64,000 bases of DNA from Argyresthia goedartella (Eukaryota; Arthropoda; Insecta; Lepidoptera; Argyresthiidae). Below are positions 1-10,859 of this stretch, piece after piece. Positions within the stretch are counted from its first letter, which is position 1, and the number at the start of each line of letters is the position of its first letter. Made by a program: the position numbers and the translations under genes. The notes beneath the pieces are model-generated. The model did not search any database. It was given only the letters and a program-made list of their open reading frames with translations, and was not told the origin of the DNA. The stretch is from assembly GCA_949825045.1 (NCBI GenBank), contig OX463818.1, positions 34,550,906 through 34,614,905 on the forward strand, given 5' to 3'.

Positions 1-545
1 TGCCGAGATGTGTAGCTTGCTACGCCGAGACCCATTGTTTGCAACGCTGCCGAGATGTGTAGCTTGCTACGCCGAGACCCATTGTTTGCAACGCCGCCGA
101 GACTCTCAGATTGCTACGCCGAGACGCGTAGCTTGCTATGCCGAGACCCATAGTTTGCAACGCTGCCGCGATGCGTAGCTTGCTTCGCCGGGACCCATTG
201 TTTGCAACGCCGCCGAGGCTCTCAGCTTGCTTCGCCGAGACGCATAGCTTGCTATGCCGAGACCCATAATTTTCAACGCTGCCGAGATGCGTAGCTTGCT
301 ATGCCGAGACTCATTGTTTGCAACGCCGCCGAGAATCTCAGCTTGCTACGCCGAGACGCGTAGCTTGCTATGCCGAGACCCATAGTTTACAACGCTGCCG
401 AGATGCGTAGCTTGCTATACCGAGACCCATAGTTTGCAACGCTGCCGAGATGCGTATAGCTTGCTACGCCGAGACGCGTATGTTGCTACGCCGAGAGCAA
501 TAGTTGAAACTCCGCCGAGACACGTAGATTGCTAATCCGAACCGC
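1..545. repeat. Minisatellite array of 23-24 bp units (47-bp dimers)
   Basis: The stretch is a head-to-tail array built on a unit like GCCGAGACNCRTAGCTTGCTA alternating with a GCCGAGACCCATTGTTTGCA variant, giving a 47-bp dimer and sometimes a 70-bp trimer. The array begins at the window edge, so its full length is unknown. It decays at about 500-545 into unrelated AT-rich DNA. No ORF is preserved through it. Confidence 0.9.
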
Positions 546-1384
546 GTACAGTATTTCTCAGAAAATAAACCAATAACCATCATCAAATAAAAATGAACTA
601 AAAAGTAATAAATAAAGCCCCTTTATAATTCTTAACCGTTAAACTATGATAAAGCTCCTTGTTTTTTTTTTATCATCGAATATCTTCTAATTAATAATTA
701 AGTAATTTGGTTAAATTTTAAAAACGGGGCCCACTGTAGTCGTGACTAGCAAACGATGTTAAAACAAAGTAGTTACCTCAACACTATTTGGTGCCGGCCT
801 GGTGAGCCAGGTCTGCAATCCGGGGAACCGCTGGCAGTGCGAGCAGATCTTCTGGTGGAAGTATGTCGCTCTGTTGGCGGCTACCAGGCGGACCAACCTA
901 GACGATGACGAGGCAGAATTAAATACCAAGAAATATATTGTTTACCAATATAGGTTTTGACTATAAAATTTACTAAATGTTCACCAAATTTAGTGATCCC
1001 ATGTAGTTTCACAGAGCAGTTTTGGTTGTTAAAGGTCACTTTCTGTCCGAATACTTAAGTGAGGTTTACACAATCTTAATTAGCTCACAACGATATAATA
1101 CAACCTGGATACAACGAAGCGAAGCGGAGCGGAGTGAGGTGACTCCATGTAGTTTAGTATAATACAGGCTATACAATTTTGATGAAAATTCAGTGAATTT
1201 GGGAGAAAAATGTTTGGTCTGGATGTAACGTTTTAGCAATTTGATAAACATAAGCTGAATTAAATAAATATTTCTCAATTATATGTACCATTTGTGATAA
1301 TCACTTAATTTATTCTTAGTACACTATACGCACGTTCTAATGGTGCTTGATGGAAAACATCGTGAGGAAACCTTGATAGCTTAA
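546..1384. other. Non-coding AT-rich stretch
   Basis: No supportable gene. It holds a short GC-richer patch at 790-910 and a small purine-rich run (GCGAAGCGGAGCGGAGTGAG) near 1120. Near 1350 is the phrase GGAAAACATCGTGAGGAAAC, which recurs widely in lepidopteran repeats as far as I know. It is probably old transposon debris. Confidence 0.5.
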
Positions 1385-1580
1385 ACATAAACATTTACAT
1401 ACATGCACATATATAAGTTACTCTGTGAAATGGATACCAGAAACAGTGACATCACAGACATATAAACATCCAAGACCTGGGGATTTTTTGTTTCTGAGTC
1501 CCCAGCCGGGGATCGAACCCGGGATCAACCATGGTAGGCAGATCCACTACCGCAGCGCCACAGATATGAGCGCCGTCATA
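1385..1580 (-). mobile_element. tRNA-derived SINE, family 2
   Basis: Read on the minus strand, the head is tRNA-like, with a box-B sequence GGGTTCGATCCCC at about 1506-1518 and a box-A-like segment near 1560. The body (AAACAGTGACATCAC on the plus strand) recurs in partial form at about 49728 and, more diverged, at about 17800. The 3' end is a short GTTTATGTTTA-type tail. It cannot be a functional tRNA because the acceptor arms do not pair. Confidence 0.7.
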
Positions 1581-2085
1581 GTTGCGGCGATAGACTAGCC
1601 CCTTGTCACGCAAAATGGCGTATTGAATAACTGTCTAAACGTATCCGAAAAGACGTGACCCTATATTATATTACTTATTTTCAACTTTTCTTATTTACTA
1701 GATAAAGGTAAGATAAATAGATAAATAAACATAAATGCTCAATATGACACCAATTTGAATTCCACGATATACAAATTTACACAATTTAAATAAAGATAAA
1801 TAGTTCAGACACGGTACTAGGAAAGTATTTTTTTTATTCGGTTTTCAAATTATTATGGGTGATTTTATCTTTTAGCTGATTTAAATTGAAGCAAACTGAA
1901 GCAAATTTAAATTAAATTCAATATTGTCAGATAATGTCACGGTATGTCAGATCATGTCAAGGTAGGGATTCAAATCTGAGATGTCAAAATATTTGAAATG
2001 TCAATATCAAAATAATCCACAGACAATTCTTTCATACGTTCATCTCGCAGAACCTGCCACATTCTCGCACAATATGCCTCCATGC
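1581..2085. other. Intergenic, no gene seen
   Basis: AT-rich DNA without a credible ORF. Positions 1600-1650 are a diverged copy of the sequence that forms the inverted arms near 48.1 and 48.9 kb (shared phrases CACGCAAAATGG and TTGAATAACTG). Confidence 0.4.
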
Positions 2086-2089
2086 ATCA

Positions 2090-2265
2090 CCAAAGTCAAA
2101 AGTCAAAGACAAAGTACTTTATTACTGTAGATATTTACATATACTTAGCAAACGTCATTTTGTGCCTCTTCTCTACATTGGACCACTGTGGGAGAAGTAG
2201 GGCGTAGAAACTCCCACAGATTGATTTATAGATCTCTTTTAAGAATAGGTTCTGCACCAAACAGA
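2090..2265 (-). mobile_element. LINE 3' end, 5'-truncated (family L-a)
   Basis: The reverse complement gives the same 3' untranslated sequence as 19190-19335, 39890-39960 and 49980-50092. That sequence contains AGAGATCTAAAAATC, a CTTCTCCCACAGTGG segment and the terminal phrase TATGTAAATATCTACAGTAA. Only the 3' end is present, as expected for aborted target-primed reverse transcription. Confidence 0.75.
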
Positions 2266-2678
2266 TCAGTCAATGGTGCTGCAGCCAACAGAGCGTTGAG
2301 ACTGTCCCGCGCTCTCACCAGCGAAGACCGCTGGCGTGCCACCTTAATTATGAGCTTTTCCAATTAAAGCCAATTAAGAACCTTATCAAACTAACCTTTT
2401 ACTGAAAGGGATACTATGATATGATATGATATGAATAAATAAATAAATATCAAATATTATATGAATGACAAGAGCGCATAGAGTTAATCTGACTCAACAC
2501 ATGACGCGCTTCTAAGTTAGTATTTACTCCTGCATATATATTAGTATGAGTAAATTTTGTACCATTTCGGCACATTTTTTTTAAAGAGATTCAAAAGTCA
2601 ATCTGTTGTCTTTTCTACACCCTTCTTCTCCAACAGTAGTATAATGTAGATAAGAGGCTTAAAATTTGTCAATGTCTA

Positions 2679-3303
2679 ATAATAGTAGTTTATGTGACTG
2701 CTGCATAATGGAGGGCATTAAAACTCGAGAGTGGGCTCGTTTCATAATAATATCACTCGAGAGTTTTAATGCCTAAATATGTACAGTTACATACACTAGT
2801 TTATCTACACACATATCATAAGCTCTCTTTGATGTGTTCAGGAACCGCATGTTTGACCGGCATTGTGGTTCTGCAATTGTCTAGCTTGTTCTGTAGTACC
2901 AACTTCACGCAGGCGGGCGTCGGCGTTCGAAATTTGAATGTCAATACCAACTTCACAGACAAACTAGGGACGGCACGCGGGTGGGCGTCGGCGTTCGAAA
3001 TTTGAATGTCATGAAAAACTACACATAATGACCATTATGTGTAGTTTTCCAGATACGAAATGAGTTTTTACCAAGTAGTTTAACATAATTCTGATCGTAA
3101 CGTGCGGTTATCGAACGCAGTAAAGACAATTACACATTATGGTCATAATGTGTAATTTTTCAGATAAGAAATAAGTTTTTAGCAAGTAGTTTAACATTAT
3201 GCTGATCGTAACGTGCGGTTTTTGTACGCAGTAAAGAGGGTTTATGATACGTGTGTAGATAATAGTAGTTTATGTGACTGCTGCATAATGGAGGGCATTA
3301 AAA
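2679..3303 (+). repeat. MITE-like interspersed repeat A, copy 1
   Basis: A non-coding unit of about 0.6 kb that recurs at 15645-16050 and in reverse at 38202-38450. An inner unit at 2802-3262 is bounded by inverted repeats like TTATCTACACACATATCATAA. The outer ends carry a 45-bp direct repeat (2679-2723 and 3259-3303). Inside are several hairpins: ACTACACATAATG/CATTATGTGTAGT near 3020, ACACATTATG/CATAATGTGT near 3130, and GGCATTAAAACT/AGTTTTAATGCC at 2714-2773. A GCGTTCGAAATTTGAATGTC phrase occurs twice. No transposase ORF is present. Confidence 0.7.
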
Positions 3304-3985
3304 TTATTTTTGTTACTATTGCATGTTCAACCTAACACGAAGGATAAACCTTTACCCTTCACCTAAGCTACCGCAGCATTTTGCCCTGATATTTGCTGTG
3401 CAAATCAGTATTTTTGATGTGCAATTTAATATTTCCCTTACAAAAATACAACAAGAAAGCGGACGAGACAGAATAAATTAGGATAGTTAAATTAAGTAAC
3501 CAAAAACACCCTTTTGTAATAAAAAGGGTTTTTTAAGACAAATCTAATGAAAACAAGCCCTAAAACAATGTTTTCTCTAATAGGCAACCCACTACATTAG
3601 GCTTGCGTCACCCACCTGCCAGTTCTATCATCAGACCCTTTTTGTCAAGTGAAATAAAATAAAAACTCTCTGAAACTACGTATAGTATTTTATCCTCTGT
3701 AGGAATTATGTACAAAGTGGGGAGCATTTTTCTCCCCGAGAGAGACCTGTCGGGAAATATAAAGGATGCTTAAAGTGTGTTATGCACTTGAGCTGCATTA
3801 AAGCAGCATAGCGTGTTCCAGATGCTTTATTCAGGATGTCTTTATACAGAATGTTGTGAATGAAAGCCCTTTGTGAACCACCTGTACAGGCAGACCACCT
3901 TAAGAAATTTATATACTACCTAACAATAGCTTAGGTCCCATGCTATTGTTAAGTAGTTTGTAATTTGGTTAAATTTTAAATTTAG
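3304..3985. other. Intergenic; short shared repeat and a hairpin
   Basis: No gene seen. Positions 3350-3420 (ACCTAAGCTACCGCAGCATT onward) are repeated almost exactly at 59295-59357. A hairpin at about 3921-3960 pairs CTAACAATAGC with GCTATTGTTAAG. The remainder shows nothing I recognise. Confidence 0.45.
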
Positions 3986-3989
3986 AATG

Positions 3990-4180
3990 AAACAGAAATA
4001 TATCACGAAAAACTGCTTAAGCAGAGGTCTTCCTGCTCAGTAATCAACCTTTCCCATCTTAACCTGGTTTGCTTAAAAAAGCTCTTATTAGAGATAAGCT
4101 CGCCTTTGTGCACTATTTTCATGGAACTCTTGTTTTGTTATATAATTTGTGTGCAATAAAGGGATTATGAAATTTTGAAC
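3990..4180 (+). mobile_element. LINE 3' end (same family as the LINE nested in the Helitron)
   Basis: The phrases GTTTGCT..., AGAGATAAGCTCGCCTTTG and GTGTGCAATAAAG...ATTATGAA match the 3' untranslated tail of the element at 32762-34451 (compare 34320-34445). Only the last about 170 bp remain, so this is a severely 5'-truncated copy. Confidence 0.75.
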
Positions 4181-4311
4181 AGAGTTCAAAAATCTGTGAT
4201 AGTTTTTGCAGCCGCGGACGCTACTATTTAATCTAATATCTATCTAATAAACGTTTGGCAACGAACGCAACGCAACGACCTCGCCAAAGCCGCCGTGTGT
4301 AATAAATCTTT

Positions 4312-4505
4312 TTGCGCGTCACGTCTTTTCCCATACGGGGTGGCAGAGGCACGGTTGTGCCCGCTTTTAGCACACTATTCAATGCTACATTTTGCGTGAC
4401 AGCGTTTAATGTACTTCTCTCATTGGTACATGGTCAGCACCGGATTCGAACTCGCATATCCTGCGTGAGAAGCGAGCGTGATACCACTAGACTACAGAGA
4501 TATTC
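4312..4505 (-). mobile_element. tRNA-derived SINE, family 3
   Basis: On the minus strand a tRNA-like head runs through GTAGTCTAGTGGTATCACGC (box-A region) and GAGTTCGAATCCGG (box B). It is followed by a body ending in CCTCTGCCACCCC...GGGAAAAG. The same order occurs at 50480-50645 on the minus strand. The tRNA acceptor ends do not pair, so I call a SINE rather than a tRNA gene. Confidence 0.65.
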
Positions 4506-4772
4506 CATCTATTTTTCTCTTGCACCAAGAATGCAACCCTTATGCCACCGTAGCTTTATCGTTTTCACTCTGACTGAAGCCTCATTAGCAACTTTACTTG
4601 CCGGCCCCAGCAGGTTTGCCGATGATTATCTACACGTCATCGGCAATCCTTCTGCGGGCCGTCGTATAACGTAGACAAAAGCCGGATCCGTACACAAAAC
4701 CTCTCCGATCGCGACGCACAAAGTGCACTAGCATAAGACGGATAAGACAGTCACTTGTCATTCATTACTCAC

Positions 4773-5875
4773 GTGTCTTTGTCCCGCGGTATATCCTCTC
4801 CGCGCTCCACTTCAAACAACGGCACTACAAAGACGGTCTTAGCGAAGATACACCCCTCCTCCCGCTTCTTGTCGCCCATCAGTCTTCGCACCATTGTGAG
4901 GAACTGCGGCGCTAATCCCACACTAGGCACCATCTCTATATCCGACACGAGGAAGTAGTTCGTCCTTGACGCGTTCCGTGCTACGTTTCTTCCCACGTTT
5001 ATGGGATAAATTAGGTTGTGTTCAGCCCGGTAAGTTGGTATGCTAACGTCGCGTGAGCCCATGCAGTCTAGAAACTTCAAAATGGGTGCTTCTTTTCGCT
5101 TTGTGTATATTCTCATCATCATCTTTTTCGCTTTGTTCGCTCTTGCTCTTTGTATGAACTCTGCTCGTGTCTTGTTGTTCATGTTTCTGTAATTCTCTAA
5201 CTTCTTCTGAAGTATCTGTTCAATTGATATATTCGTTGTGGTTGTAGGTATTTCTGTTGTAACGTCCAGTATCTGCTCTTTAGTTCTTATTTTAGGGGGA
5301 TTCCGTTTTGGGTAGAATAAGTGAAGCGATACCTTTCCCATACCTTCATAACACCTACATAGATGTTCCATTGTCTGGATGACAATCTCCAAATCGTAAT
5401 CTGGTACAAATACCGCAACACTTACAGGGCCCTCCCAGTGTCTAGCTATCTCAATGATATGGTAGAAAAATTCAGGTGTCGCTTGTGTGACGTAAGTGAC
5501 CGCGTCATACTTCGTAGTGTTGGTAAATATTGTGCCGGTAACTGCATTGTAGATAACTCTATAATGACTTCGTTCTCCCAAATCTGGAGTAACACTTACT
5601 TGCACTTCATCCCATTTGAATGCGTCAGGCAAGCCGTAATGGAAGGCACAAAAGGATCTGTTTTCATTCGGCTGTCGACCTCTGAGGAATGTTCCAGGCC
5701 TGTAGTCAAAGTCACCGACAATTGATTGGTTGTGGGGGAAGTCTTGATGCCTGTATGCGTACATTTGAAATATTATGGTCAGTGTGACGATAAAGAATCC
5801 AATGAGGAGAACGGTTGAATGTCTTCTGCTCAACCTGTATGAGTAGGCCCCACATATCCGCAGGCATCTCGTCAT
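4773..5875 (-). CDS. GT49-family glycosyltransferase (B4GAT1/LARGE-like), first coding exon
   Basis: The exon encodes about 367 residues of a type II Golgi membrane enzyme. A short basic cytoplasmic tail (residues 1-20) is followed by one membrane segment at about 23-42 (VLLIGFFIVTLTIIFQMYAY) and a luminal domain with six N-glycosylation sequons. The motif SDIEMVPS at 311-318 fits the metal-binding D-x-D/E site of GT49 enzymes, which add glucuronic acid or related sugars to glycans; insects have several B4GAT1-like paralogues. The start ATG at 5875 has good context (ATACCACCATGA). The reading frame runs past AAAGACAC into GTGAGT at 4772-4767, a strong splice donor, so the apparent stop just beyond is intronic. 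The C-terminal part of the family domain is missing and should lie in exons at lower coordinates; I could not find them. A possible upstream non-coding exon ends at a GTAAGT donor near 5963. The family call is fairly sure; the exact substrate is not. Confidence 0.8.
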
Positions 5876-6900
5876 GGTGGTATCTCATCTTATTGCCTCA
5901 AAATTCTACGAAACATTTCCTTTGATCTCGCAAAATAAAACAACAAAACACACAAAACTTACTGGTTTTAGATAGGTAATATTTGACCTCCATTTATTAA
6001 CTTGTTTCCCACAAACACTGCAAATAAAACTGTGTAAGCAAACTAAAAAATACCTTAAAATCACGGGCCAGTAGTTATTTTGTACTCGTATTATTTCTTT
6101 TGTTTATATTTGCCAGTAATTTGTGTTTATCTAGTTTTCTGTTATTTCCGCGAGTTATTTTGACAGTAACTGCGCGCGCCGCTTGGGTAAGCCCTCTGCC
6201 GTAGTAGGGAAATCAATATTCCGTAACGCTCTCTGCGCATTTAGTTGAGAGGTAGGTATGAGGTTCCAAGCATGGTTTGAAGAGATCTTTTGCTAGACAT
6301 ATTCGCATTTGTACAATAATGTAGGGTTTTTAGGTTACAGGACGTTTTACATATACACTGTACCTATATTTCTTAAAGAAACAGTATAGTCATATAGGAT
6401 TATTAGGCATATCATATTTTTATCTTTTACTAATAAGTTTCGCAACCTACTTGGCTACATCCCGTCTCGACACTTCGTTACTATATTATGGTGAACATGA
6501 CTATAACATCGATAATTATTTAGGTAATCCTGGAGCTTGTGGTTTATATCCCTCATGTTGATAAGGTTGTGAATGATGCATAAATGTATGTACAATTTAA
6601 GTCGGAATTAATGACCAATAATAATACTCAGCAACTGTATACTGTCATAATAATCTGTAAGGGATATCGATCATGACTCCATTTAAGTCAAAGCGCCAGC
6701 CAGTGGTACATAGTTTTGAGCTGCAAGAGATTAAAGGTATTCTAGGATCATCTCAGATACTCGATATGAGTACCTATTATTTATTTATTCTACTTACCTG
6801 ACGAAGTATCGTTTAGCGTATTATCTCACACACCCTTAAAACCATACCCATGCTGCACAAAGAGAGGCCTCCTTCTCAATTTACTTCTTTTAATTTAAGA
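5876..6900. other. Upstream region of the GT49 gene
   Basis: AT-rich, without a convincing ORF. On the minus strand a candidate 5' leader exon ends at a GTAAGT donor (first intron base 5962). A plausible acceptor AATAAG lies shortly before the GT49 start codon. The promoter cannot be located by eye. Confidence 0.4.
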
Positions 6901-6904
6901 TTTA

Positions 6905-7715
6905 GTTTTGTTTTTAGGGTTCAGTAGAGAAACAAGGAACCCTTATAGTTTCGTCAAGACTGTCTGTCCGTCCGTCCGTCCGTCCGTATGTCACAGCAAC
7001 TTTATGCAAAAACTATTAGGACTATGCTGTTGAAATGAAACGTACTGGTATGTAGATGTATTCTGTGAACCGCTAGTTACGATTTTTATACAAAAATTAA
7101 AAAAAAAAACATCAAACCTATATGTGTGGGATGTCTATACATAGGTCTTAAAAATGACGTGGAGGTTCCTGAAACCATTTTACCTTTTTCCATTTTCATT
7201 CCAAAGTGGAAAAATGTGTGCCCCCATCTAATAAAAAATACATGTTGTGTAAATTAGTTTGAACAAAATAAAATAAGCAGTTATTAAGATGTTAATTGAT
7301 CTCTAGTTTTTTGATTGTTAAGACGACATACATTAAAATTGCAAGATCGTAACAAAAAAATATATTCAGAGTATAGTTATTTGTTTTATTTTATCCATTT
7401 ATATATGATAACACAGTTTTTACATACTCTGGCTACCACACTTAATTTCTATGATTTATACTAGATACCGCAGTGGGCCTCTCAGTCCCCTCGTCACCAG
7501 TTACGTTACACAAAAAACATGTCACCAGTCAAAGGTTAAAGAGCATTAATTAAAAACCGCAAAGATAACTTTGTCATTCATACAAACACTATGAAAAACA
7601 AAGTTACAACACAACATCCAGACATTCAGTCACATAATTACTTGCTACAACGGAACCCTTCATGGGCAAGTCCGACTCGAACTTGGCCACTTTTTCTAGA
7701 TTAATTTCGTAGATA
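6905..7715 (+). repeat. Interspersed repeat with GTCCGTCC run, copy 1
   Basis: The stretch begins with a TTTAGGGTTC phrase and AAGGAACCC, then has a CCGT tetranucleotide run at about 6965-6988. It ends near 7650-7700 with GGAACCCTTCATGGGC and TCCGACTCGAACTTGGCCAC. The same beginning and end occur at 13866-14302. I know this arrangement as a very common lepidopteran repeat. The body contains unrelated AT-rich filler. Confidence 0.65.
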
Positions 7716-8076
7716 TTTTTTGCTTCAGTTGCTGCTATAGACATGTGGAATTTTTATTAGCAATAAATTATTTTTAAGGGAAAAGCACTGGACGTTTTCA
7801 CCCAGCTCAAGCTTAGACATTCCAGTTATTTACGTGTCAGATCTTAGCTAAACACCTAAAATCATGTGTTTTCTGAGGTTATAACCTAAACATACGATTA
7901 TTATTGTTATTAGCTCTGTAACGTTTTGAAGATATTCTCGTTCCAATGCTCGACCACTATACTACTAATACACGATAAACACGAATAACTAATATGGCTC
8001 GAGGTGCATTCTGTACCGCCTGGTAGGTACTGTACATCGAAGACGGTTTGAGTTACCACTTCCGATCCTTCCGCAG

Positions 8077-8556
8077 TTTTCTACTCCAAAGCGGAAGCTT
8101 AAAGCTGCACACGCGAACAAACTTTTCCGGAAAAGCATCAGTAGCTTTTCGCTGTTCCCACAAAAAAGACGTTCTAAAATGAAGACCAACTTCAAAGATA
8201 AGTTCAACAATAGCGTTAATTTCGTAAAGCCGTTGTATAAGAAAGTCAGCTTGAGAAAAAACAAGGTTTATAAGAAAAAGTGTTTGGCCATTCATGTTGG
8301 CAGCACTGTAAGTCTAGTAGGCGATGGCGCGAAAATCACAAAAGTCATTGACAAAGATTGTGCAAGTAACGTCAATTTACCGGGACTATGCAGTAATGAA
8401 AGTGATTATTTTAAAGATTCGATCAGTACGATGATAGCTTTAGGTACAAGCTACGTGGGTGCTAGTGCCGGCAATAATAATGAGTTGGTAGATACACTTC
8501 ATCGTGATAAAACCGCGCAAGTTAACAATGTGTGTGATTTAGACCATAAAAATAAG
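8077..8556 (+). CDS. Exon of probable two-pore K+ channel gene (N-terminal cytosolic part)
   Basis: The open frame runs from a pyrimidine-rich acceptor CTTCCGATCCTTCCGCAG (ending 8076) to a donor AATAAG|GTGAGT at 8556/8557. The exon could instead start translation at the first in-frame ATG, 8179 (MKTNFKDKF). Upstream of that ATG the frame stays open and lysine/arginine-rich for 34 codons, which is why I extend it. The encoded segment is basic, without membrane segments, and has no motif I recognise. It ends in phase 0, matching the phase-0 start of the exon at 13567. I infer that it is the cytosolic N-terminus of the same protein. The next exon is 5 kb away across an intron holding a SINE and a LINE fragment. 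The identity of this exon is weaker than that of the two downstream exons. Confidence 0.5.
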
Positions 8557-9340
8557 GTGAGTGTGATTTGTGGTTTTGCTAAATAGGCCTTAATGTTTAA
8601 ATAGCATCAATGATCACTTCAACTGTGAGAATATATCTCGCTCACACACCGATGATCTTTGTTTGTTTTGAAGGGAGTCGCGCAGATCAATTGGCCAACT
8701 TATGCCGTCTTCTTTACATTTAAGATAGGTAAATTTCTACATTATTCGAAATTTGGTGGCTTATGTTCTTTGGGTAGTAAGATTAAGTAACGACCGGTAA
8801 GGAGACAAGGTTGTCGTGAAAATGTTGTGAATATAGCCGGAAGCACGAATATTTGGCAGACCTAAAAAGTTTTCGAGTTTAGATGAAAAACTTTATGTCA
8901 TTTTGCAGTGTATTTATGGTTAGAATTTAGTTGGGTCTTTATTGCTATAAAGACCCAACTAAATTCTAATCATCTAACCTGCTGGTTAGATTATTAATAT
9001 AAATAAGCCTTACCTCATTGCAATACCGGGTTGGGTTTTGATCACGGAACTTAATTACTAGGGTTATTTCGGAGGATAGTTGACTATATTCTTGAACATT
9101 TTATCCTAGTCTTAATTATCGGAAAACTGTTTTAGATTTGTAACACCTAAAACAAAATATTATATTGTATTACTGAAATGGAACGCAATTTTTACTCTTT
9201 CCATATGAATTTCATGATAGATGTCAAAAACGTATTGTTAAGTTGGGTTAAATGGAACGTGGAACGTGGTTGTTTTATTTGACTGATCTTGAAATCTGAG
9301 TCAGGGCACCCCACTTACTAGGGAGTCTTGTGGCTACTGT
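8557..9340. other. Intron 1, proximal part
   Basis: Intronic by inference. No ORF is credible. It contains the perfect hairpin at 8920-8969 listed separately. Confidence 0.4.
8920..8969. repeat. Perfect 23-bp inverted repeat with TGCT loop
   Basis: The arms 8920-8942 and 8947-8969 are exact reverse complements (core AGTTGGGTCTTTAT / ATAAAGACCCAACT) around a four-base loop. The hairpin sits inside the long intron and is not part of a recognised element. Confidence 0.9.
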
Positions 9341-9344
9341 TACA

Positions 9345-9780
9345 CTCAGAGAAAAATCGGCTAACAAAGCGACAATAAAAGCTTTGTTAGAATTTTATTG
9401 TTACACCACGTAAGTGCATCGTCGCTGCAGCTATAGGCCCATAGTGGCTGTGACAACTTTTTTATTGTTGAAATTATTTTTGTTATTTTAGCTAGACACG
9501 TAGATACGGTAACTATGTTAAAAATATTTAAACGGGATAACAACGGCACGTTGTCAAATTATCAACGTTATGAAGTGATATTGTAGCAAAGTTTAATCTA
9601 TCAAAATACGCGTTGTTACTATGGCTATGGCTAAATGGTGTTGTTGACACGGCAACGTTATGAAGTGATGTTACAGCAAAGTTTAATCCATCAAAATAAC
9701 AGTTGTTACTACGGCTAAATGATGTTGTTGATACGGCAACGTTATAAACTAACAAAATACGAAGTAGATGTTTGGACAAA
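9345..9780. repeat. Partial tandem duplication of an 80-90 bp unit
   Basis: The order AACGTTATGAAGTGAT, AGCAAAGTTTAATC, ATCAAAATA, GTTGTTACTA, GGCTAAATG, GTTGTTGA occurs twice in succession (about 9562-9652 and 9653-9737) and a third copy starts at 9738. There is no coding potential. It lies in the putative intron. Confidence 0.65.
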
Positions 9781-9789
9781 GTATTCTTA

Positions 9790-10855
9790 GATAAAATTAC
9801 AAAGTGACGTCTTATACTTGTTCTCGCAAGCGCAAACTGTTTATCCTATTCTGCCAGTTTCAACGTGGATGTCGTGCAGAGAAGTAGTGTTTGTGCTCAA
9901 GAGTGATATGAAATATGGCATTGGAGACTTTTTTTAACAGAAAATAAACTGCGGCATCTGCTGCAGTCTATGCTCGGTAAGTAACAGTGCCTTAATACAA
10001 TTATGAGGTTCATGTCGTTGTTTTGCGATATTGGCTGTAACCTGTCCTTTGTTTCCCATCACAATTCAAACAAATATCTTCGAAATGTTTTCGGACCTTT
10101 GACTGCAGCTGTTGGCCGGGCGAATTTCCTTTCTGCCAGGATTTTAGGTTAGGTAGCTGGCTCCATTCATTTTTGCAGGATAAAAGTATCCTTTTTTTTT
10201 CAGGGTTACTTACTTTCATTGCAATAATATCAGTAGGTATACCTCACCTCACGAGTTATGAGCGCTGAGAAAAAACTGGCGCCTTGGGGCGGGGGTCACT
10301 GCGTATTTGCTAATATAATCAGCGCCCAGTAAACCGGCCGCTCAAAAAGTAGCCAGATTAGTAAATTTGACCACCTAAAGTAACTAAATGTAGGGAAGTT
10401 CAGTCCTCAAAAAGTACCCAAATGAATTAAACTTCCAAAAATTTTAGTACTTAACTAAATGACCCCATGAAGTTGCTAGATCTAGCTACAAAGTAGTTAA
10501 TATGGCAACACCAGCCGTTCGTTGGCCTTCGTTGGCCCGGTGGACACTCAGCATTTGGTTTTAAAAGCCACTAAAATAACCTAACCTAACATATGGCCAA
10601 ATTATCAAGTCTCAGATAGCTTAGGCATAAAATAACAACGTTCTTCTTTTTCAGATCAAGAACTGACGTTAGAATTACTAATGAAATCTGGAACGCACAC
10701 TAACTGAACACATAGAAGAATTAAGAAATTTATTTCGAAATTTGGCGACTAACACCTAGTTCATGCAAAACAGAGGTCAGATGCTTCCATCTTCTCAATC
10801 AACTAGCCAAACGCGAGCTTAAAGTGGTACTCGGAGGTACCATACTAAACCAGAA
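9790..10855. other. Intron, no gene seen
   Basis: AT-rich DNA with no credible ORF. A C/T-rich junction at about 10190-10200 and scattered CCTAACCTAAC-type simple sequence near 10575 are the only notable features. Confidence 0.4.
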
Positions 10856-10859
10856 CTTT

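Noticed and set aside
1..545. CRISPR-like array of direct repeats
   Set aside because: Units are contiguous without unique spacers and the DNA is clearly eukaryotic; it is a minisatellite.
1500..1575. tRNA gene on the minus strand
   Set aside because: Same reasoning: good box B, no acceptor pairing, SINE body follows.
2679..3303. Small LTR element because of 45-bp direct repeats at both ends
   Set aside because: No primer-binding site, polypurine tract or coding sequence; internal inverted repeats fit a MITE-like unit better.
4430..4500. tRNA gene on the minus strand
   Set aside because: Box A/B-like sequences are present but the acceptor arms do not pair and the body matches a second copy at 50.5 kb, so it is a SINE.
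5363..5725. 120-codon plus-strand ORF
   Set aside because: Antisense shadow of the GT49 exon.
8179..8295. Nuclear-localisation-type basic protein as a stand-alone single-exon gene
   Set aside because: A strong donor at 8557 precedes the stop, so the frame is better read as an exon.
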